Assembly: GCA_937884605.1 (NCBI GenBank)
Contig: CALGDM010000006.1
Location: forward strand, 186,001-250,000
Reading direction: 5' to 3'
Length of the DNA: 64,000 bases
DNA from: an uncultured Spiribacter sp.
Lineage (GTDB): Bacteria > Pseudomonadota > Gammaproteobacteria > Nitrococcales > Nitrococcaceae
The first letter of the stretch is position 1; every line of letters starts with the position of its first letter. The translations under genes and the position numbers were made by a program. The notes below the pieces were generated by a model. It ran no database searches and was not told where the DNA came from. It saw nothing but the letters and a program-made list of their open reading frames with translations. Shown piece by piece: positions 1 to 9,924 of the stretch.

Positions 1-5
1 GTCGG

Positions 6-34
6 TTGACGCCCTCGGGTGGATTCGCCATAAT
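6..34 (+). promoter_or_regulatory. sigma-70 promoter of tRNA-Arg
   Basis: A TTGACG -35 box, a 17-nt spacer and a CATAAT -10 box sit just before the tRNA. The predicted start is near position 41, eight bases before the mature tRNA. The GC-rich stretch after the -10 box resembles the stringent discriminator typical of stable-RNA promoters. Confidence 0.75.
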
Positions 35-48
35 TCGCGCTCGTTACA

Positions 49-125
49 GCGCCTGTAGCTCAACTGGATAGAGCACCTGACTACGGATCAGGAGGCTGGG
101 GGTTCGAATCCTCCCGGGCGCGCCA
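49..125 (+). tRNA. tRNA-Arg (anticodon ACG)
   Basis: A complete 77-nt cloverleaf with encoded CCA. The acceptor strand GCGCCTG pairs with CGGGCGC, including one G-U pair. The anticodon stem CCTGA/TCAGG encloses the loop CTACGGA, placing anticodon ACG at 83-85. The T-loop is the usual GGTTCGAATC. The ACG anticodon is read as inosine-CG after TadA deamination in bacteria and decodes CGU/CGC/CGA. A strong sigma-70 promoter precedes it and an intrinsic terminator follows. Confidence 0.97.
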
Positions 126-135
126 GACACCAAAT

Positions 136-161
136 AAAACCGGCATCAAGCCGGTTTTTTT
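136..161 (+). terminator. intrinsic terminator after tRNA-Arg
   Basis: An ACCGGC / GCCGGT stem with an ATCAA loop is followed by seven T residues and preceded by four A residues, so it could work in both directions. It lies ten bases after the CCA end of the tRNA and is copied almost exactly at 285-310. Confidence 0.9.
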
Positions 162-162
162 G

Positions 163-316
163 TGCGCGGCCGGGAGGGTTCGGACCCCCAGAGGCTATGG
201 ATGGGTTCGACTCGAGCGCGTTGCGCGAGAGAACGAGGCCCGTCAGGGCCGAGTTAATCCTCCCGGGCGCGCCAGACACCAAAGAAAACCGGCATCAAGC
301 CGGTTTTTTTGTGCGC
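163..316 (+). repeat. rtT-like tRNA-Arg tail repeat
   Basis: The unit begins right after the first terminator with an imperfect inverted copy of the tRNA T-arm and acceptor (163-191). It ends with a direct copy of the last 19 nt of the tRNA (AATCCTCCCGGGCGCGCCA at 256-274), the same spacer and the same terminator. Bases 107-167 and 256-316 match with one mismatch (T135 versus G284), offset 149 bp. The segment between carries GAGGCCCGTCAGGGCCGA, nearly the same as in the tRNA-Ser repeat. The inverted copy and the 19-nt tail can pair in RNA. E. coli tyrT is followed by comparable repeats (rtT) that also re-use 19 nt of tRNA 3' end. Function is unknown. Confidence 0.85.
285..310. terminator. duplicated, bidirectional terminator
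   Basis: Second copy of the tRNA-Arg terminator (GCCGGT stem, seven T residues on the plus strand and an A run on the other side). On the minus strand it lies across the end of the MFS transporter gene: its stop codon falls in the hairpin loop at 295-297. The element therefore probably ends transcription from both sides. Confidence 0.8.
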
Positions 317-1503
317 GCCAGTCGTGGGCGAAATGCAAGCAGGGTGGTTGCCAGCAGCGTCACCGCGATGAAGGGGATGACCGTCAGATTCAGTCCCACC
401 CAGCCAAGGTGGTGAAGCAGCGCGCCGGCCATCAATGAACCGGCGGCGACCAGCGCGAAAATCACCAGGTCATTGATGCCCTGTACCTTGCCGCGCTCCT
501 CGACGGTATGGGTCTCGGTGACCAGCGTGCTGCCCCCAATAAACAGAAAATTCCAGCCAATGCCCAGGGCCACCAGCGCCCCCCAATACTGAGGCAGAGT
601 CTGACCGCTAAGGGCAATGGCAACGCTCGTTAGCATGATCAAACCCCCGGCAAGCAGGATATTCAGCACGCCGAAACGCGCAATCAGCGAGCCAGTCACA
701 AATGAGGGGGCAAACATCCCCAGTACGTGCCATTGCATGACGAAAGCCGCATCGCCCATGGCAAAACCGCTCTCGCGCATGGCGAGGGGAGTGGCGGTCA
801 TCACGAGGACCATCACTGCATAACCGATGGCCGCGGCGATCAAGGCCACCATGAACGGCGGCTGGCTGATGATCTGTGGCAGCGGACGCTGCGAAGAGGC
901 GTTGTCCGGCTGGGCTGAAGCGGGTACCTGGAGGAACGCCATCAGTAGGCTGGCAAGGATCGCCAGCGCGGTTACGATCAGATAGGGGCCGGCCTCGGGG
1001 TGAGCGGCCCACAAGCTCTGGCCATGACTGGCATTCCATGGCCCCAGCAGGGCGGCGGCGACACCGCCGGCCATTACCAGAGAAATGGCCCGGCTGCGGA
1101 AACTATCGCCGGCGCAATCGGCGGCCGCGAACCGGTAATACATGGCAAACCCCTGATAGATCCCCAGCAGCAGATTGCCCAGGTTGAAAAGCACGAACGA
1201 GTCTTGAGCGATGCCCGCCGCGGCCAGCCCACCGCCGGCGGCCCCACCCACCGTGGCACCCAGAATGAATCCGGGGCGACGTCCGATCCGTTTCATGAGC
1301 ATGGACGCCGGAAAGGTCGCCAGCAGGGCGCCGACCTGCATCAAAGCCACGGGCAGTGTCGCCAGCGCGGGGCTGGACGTCAGCTGCTGGCCGACCACGC
1401 CACTCAACGTCATGACGGTGATCGCGGCAATCAGGAACAACGCCTGACTGACGGCAAGGATGACGACATTGGTCCTCTCGTGTGCGGGCCTTAATGGATT
1501 CAA
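295..1503 (-). CDS. MFS transporter
   Basis: A 402-residue, highly hydrophobic protein with about twelve membrane segments and the MFS loop 2-3 signature in MKRIGRRPGF (about residues 69-78). Family members are proton- or ion-coupled transporters of small solutes or drugs in the inner membrane; the substrate cannot be read from the sequence. The start appears to be TTG, five bases after a GGAG ribosome site; the first internal ATG (residue 31) would remove most of membrane helix 1. The stop codon lies in the loop of the duplicated tRNA-Arg terminator, so the C-terminal residues just before it are encoded by the tail-repeat DNA. The gene is divergent from the DMT transporter at 1660. Confidence 0.85.
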   Translation of the reverse strand: MNPLRPAHERTNVVILAVSQALFLIAAITVMTLSGVVGQQLTSSPALATLPVALMQVGALLATFPASMLMKRIGRRPGFILGATVGGAAGGGLAAAGIAQDSFVLFNLGNLLLGIYQGFAMYYRFAAADCAGDSFRSRAISLVMAGGVAAALLGPWNASHGQSLWAAHPEAGPYLIVTALAILASLLMAFLQVPASAQPDNASSQRPLPQIISQPPFMVALIAAAIGYAVMVLVMTATPLAMRESGFAMGDAAFVMQWHVLGMFAPSFVTGSLIARFGVLNILLAGGLIMLTSVAIALSGQTLPQYWGALVALGIGWNFLFIGGSTLVTETHTVEERGKVQGINDLVIFALVAAGSLMAGALLHHLGWVGLNLTVIPFIAVTLLATTLLAFRPRLARTKKPA

Positions 1504-1659
1504 TGCAACTCCGCTCGGGGCCTGTCAGAAAAGTTGAACGCCACGCTCAGTATTCGTCGTGGCAGAAGTTGTTGATGCTGGAACCCTCAGTCGCCATATT
1601 TGTCGGTTGAGGGTCATCGCAAATCATACCCTTTCCGTCGGTGACCGGGGACCACGCCG

Positions 1660-2544
1660 ATGTTGCTTCCGATAACGCTTGTCATGGCTGCCGCATTTCA
1701 GTGGGGACTGGCAGGTGGTCTGGCGGGTCAGCTGATGACCTCGGGCTGGTCGCCCGAGCTGCTGACGTTCTGGCGACTGCTGGTGGGCCTGCTGTGCATG
1801 CTGGCATGGGTGGGGGTCATTCGGTTGCAGGGTTATTCGCTCAATCTTACCCGTCCGCTGGTGGGGTGGTCGGCCCTGGCCGGTCTGGGGGTCACGGGCA
1901 ACCTCACGTTTTATTTCATCAGCATTAGCGAGGCCAGTGTTGCCGTCGCGGTGACCCTGATGTACAGCGCGCCGGTCATGGTTTATTTCGTGTCGTTTGC
2001 GCGCGGCACCGAGCGGCCAACGACACTCAAGCTGGGCGCGATTGCCGCGATCATGGTGGGTGTGGTGCTGCTGACCGGGCTTTACCGCACAACGCCCGGT
2101 GCATTCAGTCTGTGGGGTGTACTGGCAGGTCTGCTTTCGGGGATTTCGTACTCGGTGTTCATCTTTGCATTCAAATCAGCCGGCTCCCACGGCCGGACGC
2201 CGGTTTCGTTGACGGTCGCGTTTCTGGCCGCCGTCCTCGCGTTGTTGTTTCTCATTGATCCGGCGCAGGCGGTGAGTGTGCCGCTATCGCCCGATGCTCC
2301 GCTGTTTCTGATTTTCGGCCTGATCGGAGCCGGGCTGTCGTTTCTGTGCTATTTCGTTGGGCTGCGCGGCGTGTTGCCCACGATGGCGGCCGTGGTGGCG
2401 ATGATCGAGCCGGTCACGGCAACGCTCTACGGAGTGATCGGTCTGGGCCAGGCCCTGTCCCTTGCCGAGGTGCTGGGCATGATCATTATCCTGTCGTCCG
2501 TGACGGCGCTGACCGTCATCAGCCATCGCGAATCCGTTCGCTAG
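1660..2544 (+). CDS. DMT/EamA-family transporter
   Basis: A 294-residue inner-membrane protein with about ten hydrophobic helices arranged as two EamA repeats (roughly residues 5-135 and 145-285), typical of the drug/metabolite transporter superfamily. Such proteins export amino acids, nucleobases or other metabolites; the substrate is not determinable here. The ATG at 1660 opens directly into a helix, and a GGGGA stretch upstream could serve as a weak ribosome site. The gene is divergent from the MFS gene and convergent with the transaldolase gene. No regulator is adjacent. Confidence 0.85.
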   Translation: MLLPITLVMAAAFQWGLAGGLAGQLMTSGWSPELLTFWRLLVGLLCMLAWVGVIRLQGYSLNLTRPLVGWSALAGLGVTGNLTFYFISISEASVAVAVTLMYSAPVMVYFVSFARGTERPTTLKLGAIAAIMVGVVLLTGLYRTTPGAFSLWGVLAGLLSGISYSVFIFAFKSAGSHGRTPVSLTVAFLAAVLALLFLIDPAQAVSVPLSPDAPLFLIFGLIGAGLSFLCYFVGLRGVLPTMAAVVAMIEPVTATLYGVIGLGQALSLAEVLGMIIILSSVTALTVISHRESVR

Positions 2545-2573
2545 TCTGAGCGATCGGTCATTCGGTGATGCAG

Positions 2574-3227
2574 TCAGCGAATCGACTGCCCGGTCGCCTG
2601 CCAGTCGCGAATGAACCGATCGATGCCATTGTCGGTCAGCACATGGTGGGCAAGCCCACGAATCACCGCCGGCGGAATGGTCGCCACATCGGCGCCGGCG
2701 AGTGCCGCTTCCTTGACGTGGTTGCCGGTGCGGATAGAGGCCGCGAGGATCTCGGTCTCGAAGCCGTAGTTGTCGTAGATCGCCCGAATCTCGCGGATCA
2801 GTTCCATGCCATCCAGGTGGATATCATCGAGTCGGCCCAGAAAGGGCGAGATGTAGGTGGCACCTGCCTTGGCGGCGAGTAGCGCCTGATTGGCCGAAAA
2901 GCACAGCGTTACGTTGGTGCGGATCCCGTCGCCACGCAGACGCCGACAGGCCTTGAGTCCTTCCAGGGTCAGGGGGAGTTTGACCACCACGTTATCAGCG
3001 ATGTCCGCCAGGATGCGGCCCTCTGCCATCATGCCGTCAAAGTCCATGGCGGCGACTTCCGCGGACACCGGGCCATCAACAATCTGGCAGATCTCGCCGA
3101 CGACTTCCTTGAAGTCGCGCCCGGATTTGGCGACCAGCGACGGGTTCGTGGTGACGCCGTCGAGCAGTCCATAGTCGTTGAGCTCGCGGATGTCGTCGGC
3201 AATGGCCGTATCAACAAAGAATTTCAT
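2574..3227 (-). CDS. tal: transaldolase (FSA/TalC-type)
   Basis: A 217-residue protein of the short transaldolase/fructose-6-phosphate aldolase family, a TIM barrel that transfers a dihydroxyacetone unit between sugar phosphates in the cytosolic pentose-phosphate pathway. It starts MKFFVDTA and shows GVTTNPSL, the Schiff-base lysine in VVVKLPLT and the motif [10 protein letters not shown]. The phenylalanine in SPF is what I expect in true transaldolases; fructose-6-phosphate aldolases have tyrosine there. The length is normal for the family. The ORF track begins one codon earlier at a TTG; the ATG at 3227 is preferred because it has a GGAGA site upstream. The membrane protein gene upstream ends four bases before this ATG, so the two are probably co-transcribed. 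Confidence 0.9.
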   Translation of the reverse strand: MKFFVDTAIADDIRELNDYGLLDGVTTNPSLVAKSGRDFKEVVGEICQIVDGPVSAEVAAMDFDGMMAEGRILADIADNVVVKLPLTLEGLKACRRLRGDGIRTNVTLCFSANQALLAAKAGATYISPFLGRLDDIHLDGMELIREIRAIYDNYGFETEILAASIRTGNHVKEAALAGADVATIPPAVIRGLAHHVLTDNGIDRFIRDWQATGQSIR

Positions 3228-3230
3228 CAA

Positions 3231-3980
3231 TCAGTCTCCGTTGTGTTGGGAGGCAGGCTGGGCCGTGGGCGCCGCCAAATGCCGGCAGCGATGGGCGATT
3301 AGCAACCCACCCACAAGCCACATCAATGCGGCGCCGGCTAGCGCGACCGGGTCATAGGGTCCGAGCAGGCGCAGCGCCAGCGCTCCACCCATCAATATTG
3401 TCGATGGCTCCGATGCCCAGCGCAACCAGGCTCCTCGCGAGGTGGCGAGCATCACCGCAAGGGCTGCCAGACCGGCAACACTGCCAATGACAAGGCCTTG
3501 GCTGCGCAGCGGTTGGTCGTGAAATCCGCTGCCGATGGCGCTGACAACGCTGCCTGCCGCCAGCACCATCAGGGCCGCCGCAAGCGCGATCGCGACCGCG
3601 CGTCGTCGCGGCGGTGGTGCCTTGCCCATCGACCGCAGAATAACGAGCGCCAGAGCAAGCGCGTACAAGATGCCAAGGAGATCCGGCAAGGGGCCGGGGC
3701 CGCCCGGCAGGCCGAGCAAGGCGCCGGTGATCCCTATCCATAGAAGCGGCGTGATCGCTCGTGTGGCCGCGGGGAGCCAGTAAACGCCGATGATGGCGGG
3801 AATGACGCCCAGAACCAGAGCCTCGATATCCGCATTCAGATCAATCAGGCCCGGAAGGCAGACAGGGGTCAGTCTGGTGAGTAAAGCCAGACCGGGCACC
3901 AGACCGGCGTAGGCGCCGATCACGATGCACCATAGGCGCTGTTCAGGGGTTGCGGACACGCCAGTCATGGGACCAATCAT
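3231..3980 (-). CDS. hypothetical polytopic membrane protein
   Basis: A protein of about 249 residues with roughly six or seven hydrophobic segments, rich in Ala, Leu and Gly, with no catalytic motif I recognise. A cluster of basic residues (PPPRRRAVA) near the middle probably marks a cytoplasmic loop. Three starts are possible (GTG 3989, ATG 3980, ATG 3968). A GGAGG sits about 12 bases before ATG 3980 and too close to the GTG, so 3980 is preferred. The stop is immediately upstream of the transaldolase start, implying an operon, but this gives no functional clue. It does not resemble known sugar transporters closely enough to name. Confidence 0.65.
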   Translation of the reverse strand: MIGPMTGVSATPEQRLWCIVIGAYAGLVPGLALLTRLTPVCLPGLIDLNADIEALVLGVIPAIIGVYWLPAATRAITPLLWIGITGALLGLPGGPGPLPDLLGILYALALALVILRSMGKAPPPRRRAVAIALAAALMVLAAGSVVSAIGSGFHDQPLRSQGLVIGSVAGLAALAVMLATSRGAWLRWASEPSTILMGGALALRLLGPYDPVALAGAALMWLVGGLLIAHRCRHLAAPTAQPASQHNGD

Positions 3981-4049
3981 CCCACACACCGGCCTCCGGC
4001 GAGTTGCGCGCCGTCAATTCGTGAGGCCGTCGCCGGTCGTTTTGCCCAG

Positions 4050-4406
4050 TCAGTTCCCCGGCCAGGGCGGCCAGCCCATGCTGCGCCCACCCATTAAATG
4101 GAGATGGATGTGCCAGACGGTCTGCCCGGCATCGCGGCCGCAGTTGAATACACTGCGATAACCCGATTCAGCGATCCCCAGCTCGTGGGCAAGCTTTTTG
4201 GCGGTCAGATGCATGTGACCGATCAGTGTGGCGTCATCCGGTTCGATGGCGACCATGCTCTCGATGTGCTGACGCGGGATGATCAGTACATGCGTGGGTG
4301 CTTGCGGATGGATATCGCGGAAGGCCACCACCTGATCATCGCGATGGATGACGTCGGCATCCATCCGGCCGGCAACGATTTCGCAAAAAATACAAGGCTT
4401 GTTCAT
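4050..4406 (-). CDS. hinT: HIT-family nucleotide-binding protein (HinT)
   Basis: A 118-residue histidine-triad protein. The N-terminal CIFCEIVAGR and the C-terminal triad WHIHLHLMGGR are diagnostic; the triad histidines hydrolyse nucleoside phosphoramidates such as AMP-lysine. The length matches bacterial HinT proteins. It stands alone: upstream lies an unrelated hypothetical gene on the same strand, and downstream the membrane protein gene in the same direction. The ATG start lies just before MNKPCIFC, the usual beginning in this family. Confidence 0.93.
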   Translation of the reverse strand: MNKPCIFCEIVAGRMDADVIHRDDQVVAFRDIHPQAPTHVLIIPRQHIESMVAIEPDDATLIGHMHLTAKKLAHELGIAESGYRSVFNCGRDAGQTVWHIHLHLMGGRSMGWPPWPGN

Positions 4407-4455
4407 GCTTTGACACTAAGGCGGATGGAATGAGCGATGCAAGCCCGGCCCGTCG

Positions 4456-4926
4456 CTAGCCGGTTTTGCCATCCACCCGCGCCCGCAGGGCCTCGGCAAG
4501 GGTCCTGGCCTGGGTGTTGTCGGCGGCATCCACCGGCGCGAGTCCCTCGCGGGTCAGAAATGTGTCCGACCAGTGGTCGGCGGCGGCCGCAAACGTAGGA
4601 AAGTCGCCCCACCAGAGAATCTGGTAACGATCGGCGGTGATGTGGTTGTGGGCGAGGCGGCTGTCCTCCTCGAGTCCATAGACATCGACACGGGTGAGCA
4701 CCGGCTCGAGGGCCGCTTTGATCGAAATCAATGCCGGCCCGCGCAATGCCCAGCGCTGCGGCTCCATGCGTCGCAACCACTGCGAGATCTCGGGCATGTT
4801 GCGAAACCACTGCAACACCACCTCACGACCGTCGCTGGTGGCGCAGCCCACCTGAAACCGGCGAGGGTCGCGGCGCTGGGTGAGCAGGCTGACGTCGCTG
4901 AAATTCTGTCCTTCCCAAGCGTGCAT
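4456..4926 (-). CDS. conserved hypothetical protein
   Basis: A soluble 156-residue protein I do not recognise. It is rich in Trp and Arg (for example VVLQWFRNMPEISQWL and YQILWWGDFPTF) and has no signal peptide, membrane segment or metal-binding motif. Codon use looks like that of its neighbours and an antisense ORF covers only part of it, which supports a real gene. It is divergent from the peroxiredoxin gene with about 108 bp between the starts, so the two may share a control region. That is its only contextual hint. Confidence 0.6.
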   Translation of the reverse strand: MHAWEGQNFSDVSLLTQRRDPRRFQVGCATSDGREVVLQWFRNMPEISQWLRRMEPQRWALRGPALISIKAALEPVLTRVDVYGLEEDSRLAHNHITADRYQILWWGDFPTFAAAADHWSDTFLTREGLAPVDAADNTQARTLAEALRARVDGKTG

Positions 4927-5034
4927 GTATGCGATCCGGTTATATAAGGATAAGAAATGATTCTTTTGGTTTTGCGCTCGTCGCGTCCTACGCTGTTGCC
5001 ATTATCATCCGACACCAATCAATGGAGCGTTTTG

Positions 5035-5697
5035 ATGGGACTGCGTATTGGAAGCCTTGCGCCGGATTTTACCGCCAAAACCACCGAAGGCGAGATCCGC
5101 TTTCACGACTGGATCGGTGACAGCTGGGCGATCCTGTTCTCGCACCCGAAGGACTTCACGCCCGTGTGCACCACCGAACTCGGCTACATGGCACAGCTCA
5201 AGCCCGAATTCGACAAACGCGGCACCAAGGTGATCGGCCTGTCGGTGGATCCGGTGGAAAACCACGCCACGTGGGCGAAGGATATCGAGGAGACCCAGGG
5301 GACTGCGCCCAACTATCCGATGATCGGTGATACCGATCTGACCGTCGCCAAGCTCTACGACATGCTGCCCGAGGATGAAGGCGATAGCTGCGAGGGGCGG
5401 ACGGCGATGGATAACGCGACCGTTCGTGCCGTTTACGTGGTCGGGCCGGACAAGCGCATCAAGGCGATGCTGATTTACCCGATGACCAGCGGTCGCGACT
5501 TCAACGAGATCCTGCGGTTGCTCGACTCCCTCCAGTTGAACGCCCGGCACACGGTTGCGACGCCCGTGAACTGGCAGGACGGCGACGACATCATCATCCC
5601 GCCGGCGGTCAGCGACGAGCAGGCCCGGGATAAATTCCCGGAGGGTTGGGAAACGCTCAAGCCCTACCTGCGAGTCGCCAAGCAGCCTGCCGACTGA
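5035..5697 (+). CDS. 1-Cys peroxiredoxin (Prx6 type)
   Basis: A 220-residue thiol peroxidase that reduces H2O2 and organic hydroperoxides in the cytosol. The peroxidatic cysteine is in FTPVCTTELGY (about residue 45), preceded by the family feature FSHPKDFTP. The long C-terminal domain (LNARHTVATPVNW) is typical of the Prx6 class. The track ORF starts at 4957, but the ATG at 5035 is correct: it has GGAG seven bases upstream and yields the usual MGLRIGSLAPDF beginning. A further Cys in GDSCEGRTA is not the standard resolving cysteine. With katG 1 kb downstream this makes a peroxide-defence neighbourhood, although the tRNA-Ser locus separates them. Confidence 0.93.
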   Translation: MGLRIGSLAPDFTAKTTEGEIRFHDWIGDSWAILFSHPKDFTPVCTTELGYMAQLKPEFDKRGTKVIGLSVDPVENHATWAKDIEETQGTAPNYPMIGDTDLTVAKLYDMLPEDEGDSCEGRTAMDNATVRAVYVVGPDKRIKAMLIYPMTSGRDFNEILRLLDSLQLNARHTVATPVNWQDGDDIIIPPAVSDEQARDKFPEGWETLKPYLRVAKQPAD

Positions 5698-5810
5698 ACG
5701 GGCGCCAGGCCGGGGCGGCGTCGGCCGTCCCGGTCCCTGCCTGCGATGCCCCTTGCCAGCTCCCGTGTTAGCCTCTCCCACCTAGTCAAGCAATCACCGG
5801 CAGGACCCGC

Positions 5811-6143
5811 ATGGCGTCTGCAGAGCATATCTATCGCGTGATCTTCCACAATCAGGGCAAGATCTATGAAATCTATGCCCATAACATTTCCGATGGTGGG
5901 CTGCTCGGGTTTGTCGAGATCGAGTCCCTCATCTTTGGCGAGCGCAGTCAGGTGGTTGTCGATCCTGCCGAGGAAAAGCTCAAGAGCGAGTTCGAGGGAG
6001 TCAATCGGACCTACGTGCCCATGCACTCCATCGTTCGGGTGGACGAGGTTGAAAAGGAAGGCACCGCCAAGATCTCTGAGGCTGACGGCAACGTCACCCC
6101 GTTTCCGACCTCGGTCTACAACCCGGGCCGCAGCACTGATTGA
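5811..6143 (+). CDS. DUF1820 family protein
   Basis: A 110-residue soluble protein matching the DUF1820 family, which I know as small conserved gammaproteobacterial proteins with no assigned biochemical role. The diagnostic region is IYRVIFHNQGKIYEIYA followed by FGERSQVVVDPAEEKL and PMHSIVRVDEVEKEG. The family resembles a compact beta-rich fold. An AGGA lies seven bases before the ATG. The -35 box of the tRNA-Ser promoter overlaps its stop codon, so there is essentially no gap to the tRNA. Confidence 0.85.
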   Translation: MASAEHIYRVIFHNQGKIYEIYAHNISDGGLLGFVEIESLIFGERSQVVVDPAEEKLKSEFEGVNRTYVPMHSIVRVDEVEKEGTAKISEADGNVTPFPTSVYNPGRSTD

Positions 6144-6168
6144 TCATCGGCCGGGTGTGAATTAACCT
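6140..6168 (+). promoter_or_regulatory. sigma-70 promoter of tRNA-Ser
   Basis: TTGATC (6140-6145), a 17-nt spacer and TAACCT (6163-6168) lie 11 bases before the mature tRNA. The -35 box overlaps the TGA of the DUF1820 gene. The boxes are moderately close to consensus and the position is right for a tRNA promoter. Confidence 0.55.
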
Positions 6169-6179
6169 GATCGCTTACT

Positions 6180-6270
<91 letters not shown>

Positions 6271-6281
6271 GACATAAAACA

Positions 6282-6302
6282 GGGGCCGCGGGCCCCTTTT
6301 TT
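6282..6302 (+). terminator. terminator after tRNA-Ser
   Basis: GGGGCC-GCG-GGCCCC stem followed by six T residues, eleven bases after the CCA of tRNA-Ser. Confidence 0.9.
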
Positions 6303-6457
6303 ATGTCTGACAGTGCCGGGGTTCGAACCCTCGGTACAGACAGAGAGCGGGTTCGACCAATCGCGGTAGCGATTGGGACGCCGAGCGGCGCGAGGCGCCC
6401 GAAGGGTGAGGCCCGCAGGGCCGAATCAATCCCTCCCTCTCCGCCAGACATAAAACA

Positions 6458-6478
6458 GGGGCCGCGGGCCCCTTTTTT
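6458..6478 (+). terminator. duplicated terminator of the tRNA-Ser repeat
   Basis: Exact second copy of the GGGGCC-GCG-GGCCCC hairpin and T run, placed eleven bases after the copied 19-nt tRNA tail. It would stop read-through past the first terminator. Confidence 0.88.
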
Positions 6479-6591
6479 ATGGCTGACAGTGCCGGGGTTC
6501 GAACCCTCGGTACAGACAGAGAGCGGGTTCGTCGGTGTTTATCATTGATGACAACTACCGCTTAACCGTTTCCCATTGCTCCCGCCTATGA

Positions 6592-8862
<2,271 letters not shown>

Positions 8863-8881
8863 ACCCCTCACCCTGTGAAGC

Positions 8882-8923
8882 AAAGCCCCGCCGCGGCCAC
8901 TGCGCCCCGGCGGGGCTTTTTTT
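8882..8923 (+). terminator. katG terminator
   Basis: An AAAGCCCCGCCG / CGGCGGGGCTTT hairpin followed by a T run, about 20 bases after the katG stop codon. Confidence 0.9.
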
Positions 8924-9007
8924 GTCGGACGCCGTGGAGACTCGGCGCGGCGACCTTTTCGTGGCAATATCTAGCGCTGGTTCATCGATGACAGGTTTCA
9001 CGACGTC

Positions 9008-9700
9008 ATGCCTCATCTGTTTGTCAACCGCAGCCGGGCCTACGACCTGCTGGAGTCCTCCGAGAAGGCGGGGCGCACTTTTGTGTGGGAAAGCGTTAAC
9101 GCGATTCTCTACGTCATTGGCGGCGTTGCCTTCATCTTTGGCAGCCTGTTCTTCTTTCCCGCACTTGAGGACGAGCTCAACTGGGGTGTCTGGGGCTTTT
9201 TCATTGGCTCCATCCTCTATCTGCTGGTGACGGCGCATGATGTGGTCGAGGTGCTGCGCTACCGGCGCGAGCCGCATCGGGGGCGTTCGCTCGAACTGGT
9301 TGCGGCCAGCGGCTATCTGATCGGCACGGTCCTGTTCCTTGTCGGCAGTTTTCTGTTCTTCACCTTTGTGGACCTGACCGTCGCGGGTGCCTGGTGCTTC
9401 ATTATTGGTAGCCTGCTGTTCACCGCCTCACCATTCGTCAATGTGCTCCAGGTTCACCACCTCAGTGCGCGCGCACTGCGCCTGTATACCCTGACGGGCA
9501 TCAGCTTTGTAGCCGGCGCGGTTCTCTTTACCACCGCCTCGATCCCCTACCTATGGAACATCGGGGATTCGCGGCTCGCGATCGAGCTGTCGGATTTTCT
9601 GGGAGCCCAGTACCTGGTCGGCAGTGTCCTGTTCCTGGCCGGCGGGTTTTTCAACTATCTGCGTGCCTGGGTGCGGGTGCGCGAGTATCGCTCGCGATGA
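9008..9700 (+). CDS. YrhK-domain membrane protein
   Basis: A 230-residue inner-membrane protein with about six hydrophobic helices. It resembles the YrhK-like domain: FVWESVNAILYVIGGVAFIFGS followed by a second, related GYLIGTVLFLVGSFLFF block and a third QYLVGSVLFLAGGFF block, so the protein appears to be built from internal repeats of a two-helix unit. No enzymatic motif is visible and the family has no known function. Its stop overlaps the next start (ATGA), making it the first gene of the efflux operon that follows. Confidence 0.75.
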   Translation: MPHLFVNRSRAYDLLESSEKAGRTFVWESVNAILYVIGGVAFIFGSLFFFPALEDELNWGVWGFFIGSILYLLVTAHDVVEVLRYRREPHRGRSLELVAASGYLIGTVLFLVGSFLFFTFVDLTVAGAWCFIIGSLLFTASPFVNVLQVHHLSARALRLYTLTGISFVAGAVLFTTASIPYLWNIGDSRLAIELSDFLGAQYLVGSVLFLAGGFFNYLRAWVRVREYRSR

Positions 9701-9894
9701 TCCCGCTGTTCGGAACCCTTTTTCCGGGTTGGATTCTGGTCGTGGCGGCGGCGGCGCTGATCACCATCGGGCTGGCGCTGATCCTACGCTGGGTCGGTTT
9801 GGGGGCGGCGATTCCGGCCAAGCCGGTATTCAATCTGGCGCTTTTTCTGCTGGTGACGTTTATTCTCTGGGAGGTCCTCTATGCCAGCCACTGA
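9697..9894 (+). CDS. YtcA-like small membrane protein
   Basis: A 65-residue protein with two hydrophobic helices, starting at an ATG that overlaps the YrhK stop (ATGA). The beginning FGTLFPGWILVVAAAAL resembles E. coli YtcA, a small protein encoded next to mdtNOP; here it likewise sits directly before HlyD, FUSC and outer-membrane-factor genes. The similarity is by eye and over a short region, so the name is tentative. AaeX/DUF1656-type proteins occupy the same place in other FUSC efflux operons. The track shows a longer ORF, but its extra N-terminus is out-of-frame YrhK sequence. Confidence 0.65.
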   Translation: MIPLFGTLFPGWILVVAAAALITIGLALILRWVGLGAAIPAKPVFNLALFLLVTFILWEVLYASH

Positions 9895-9924
9895 TCGCCA
9901 CCCTGTTATCAGGCAGGGGCAGTG

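Noticed and set aside
88-282. Minus-strand ORF (64 aa) containing PGGFEPPAS
   Set aside because: It is the antisense of tRNA-Arg and its tail repeat; such FEPP/FEPS ORFs are a known artefact of tRNA genes.
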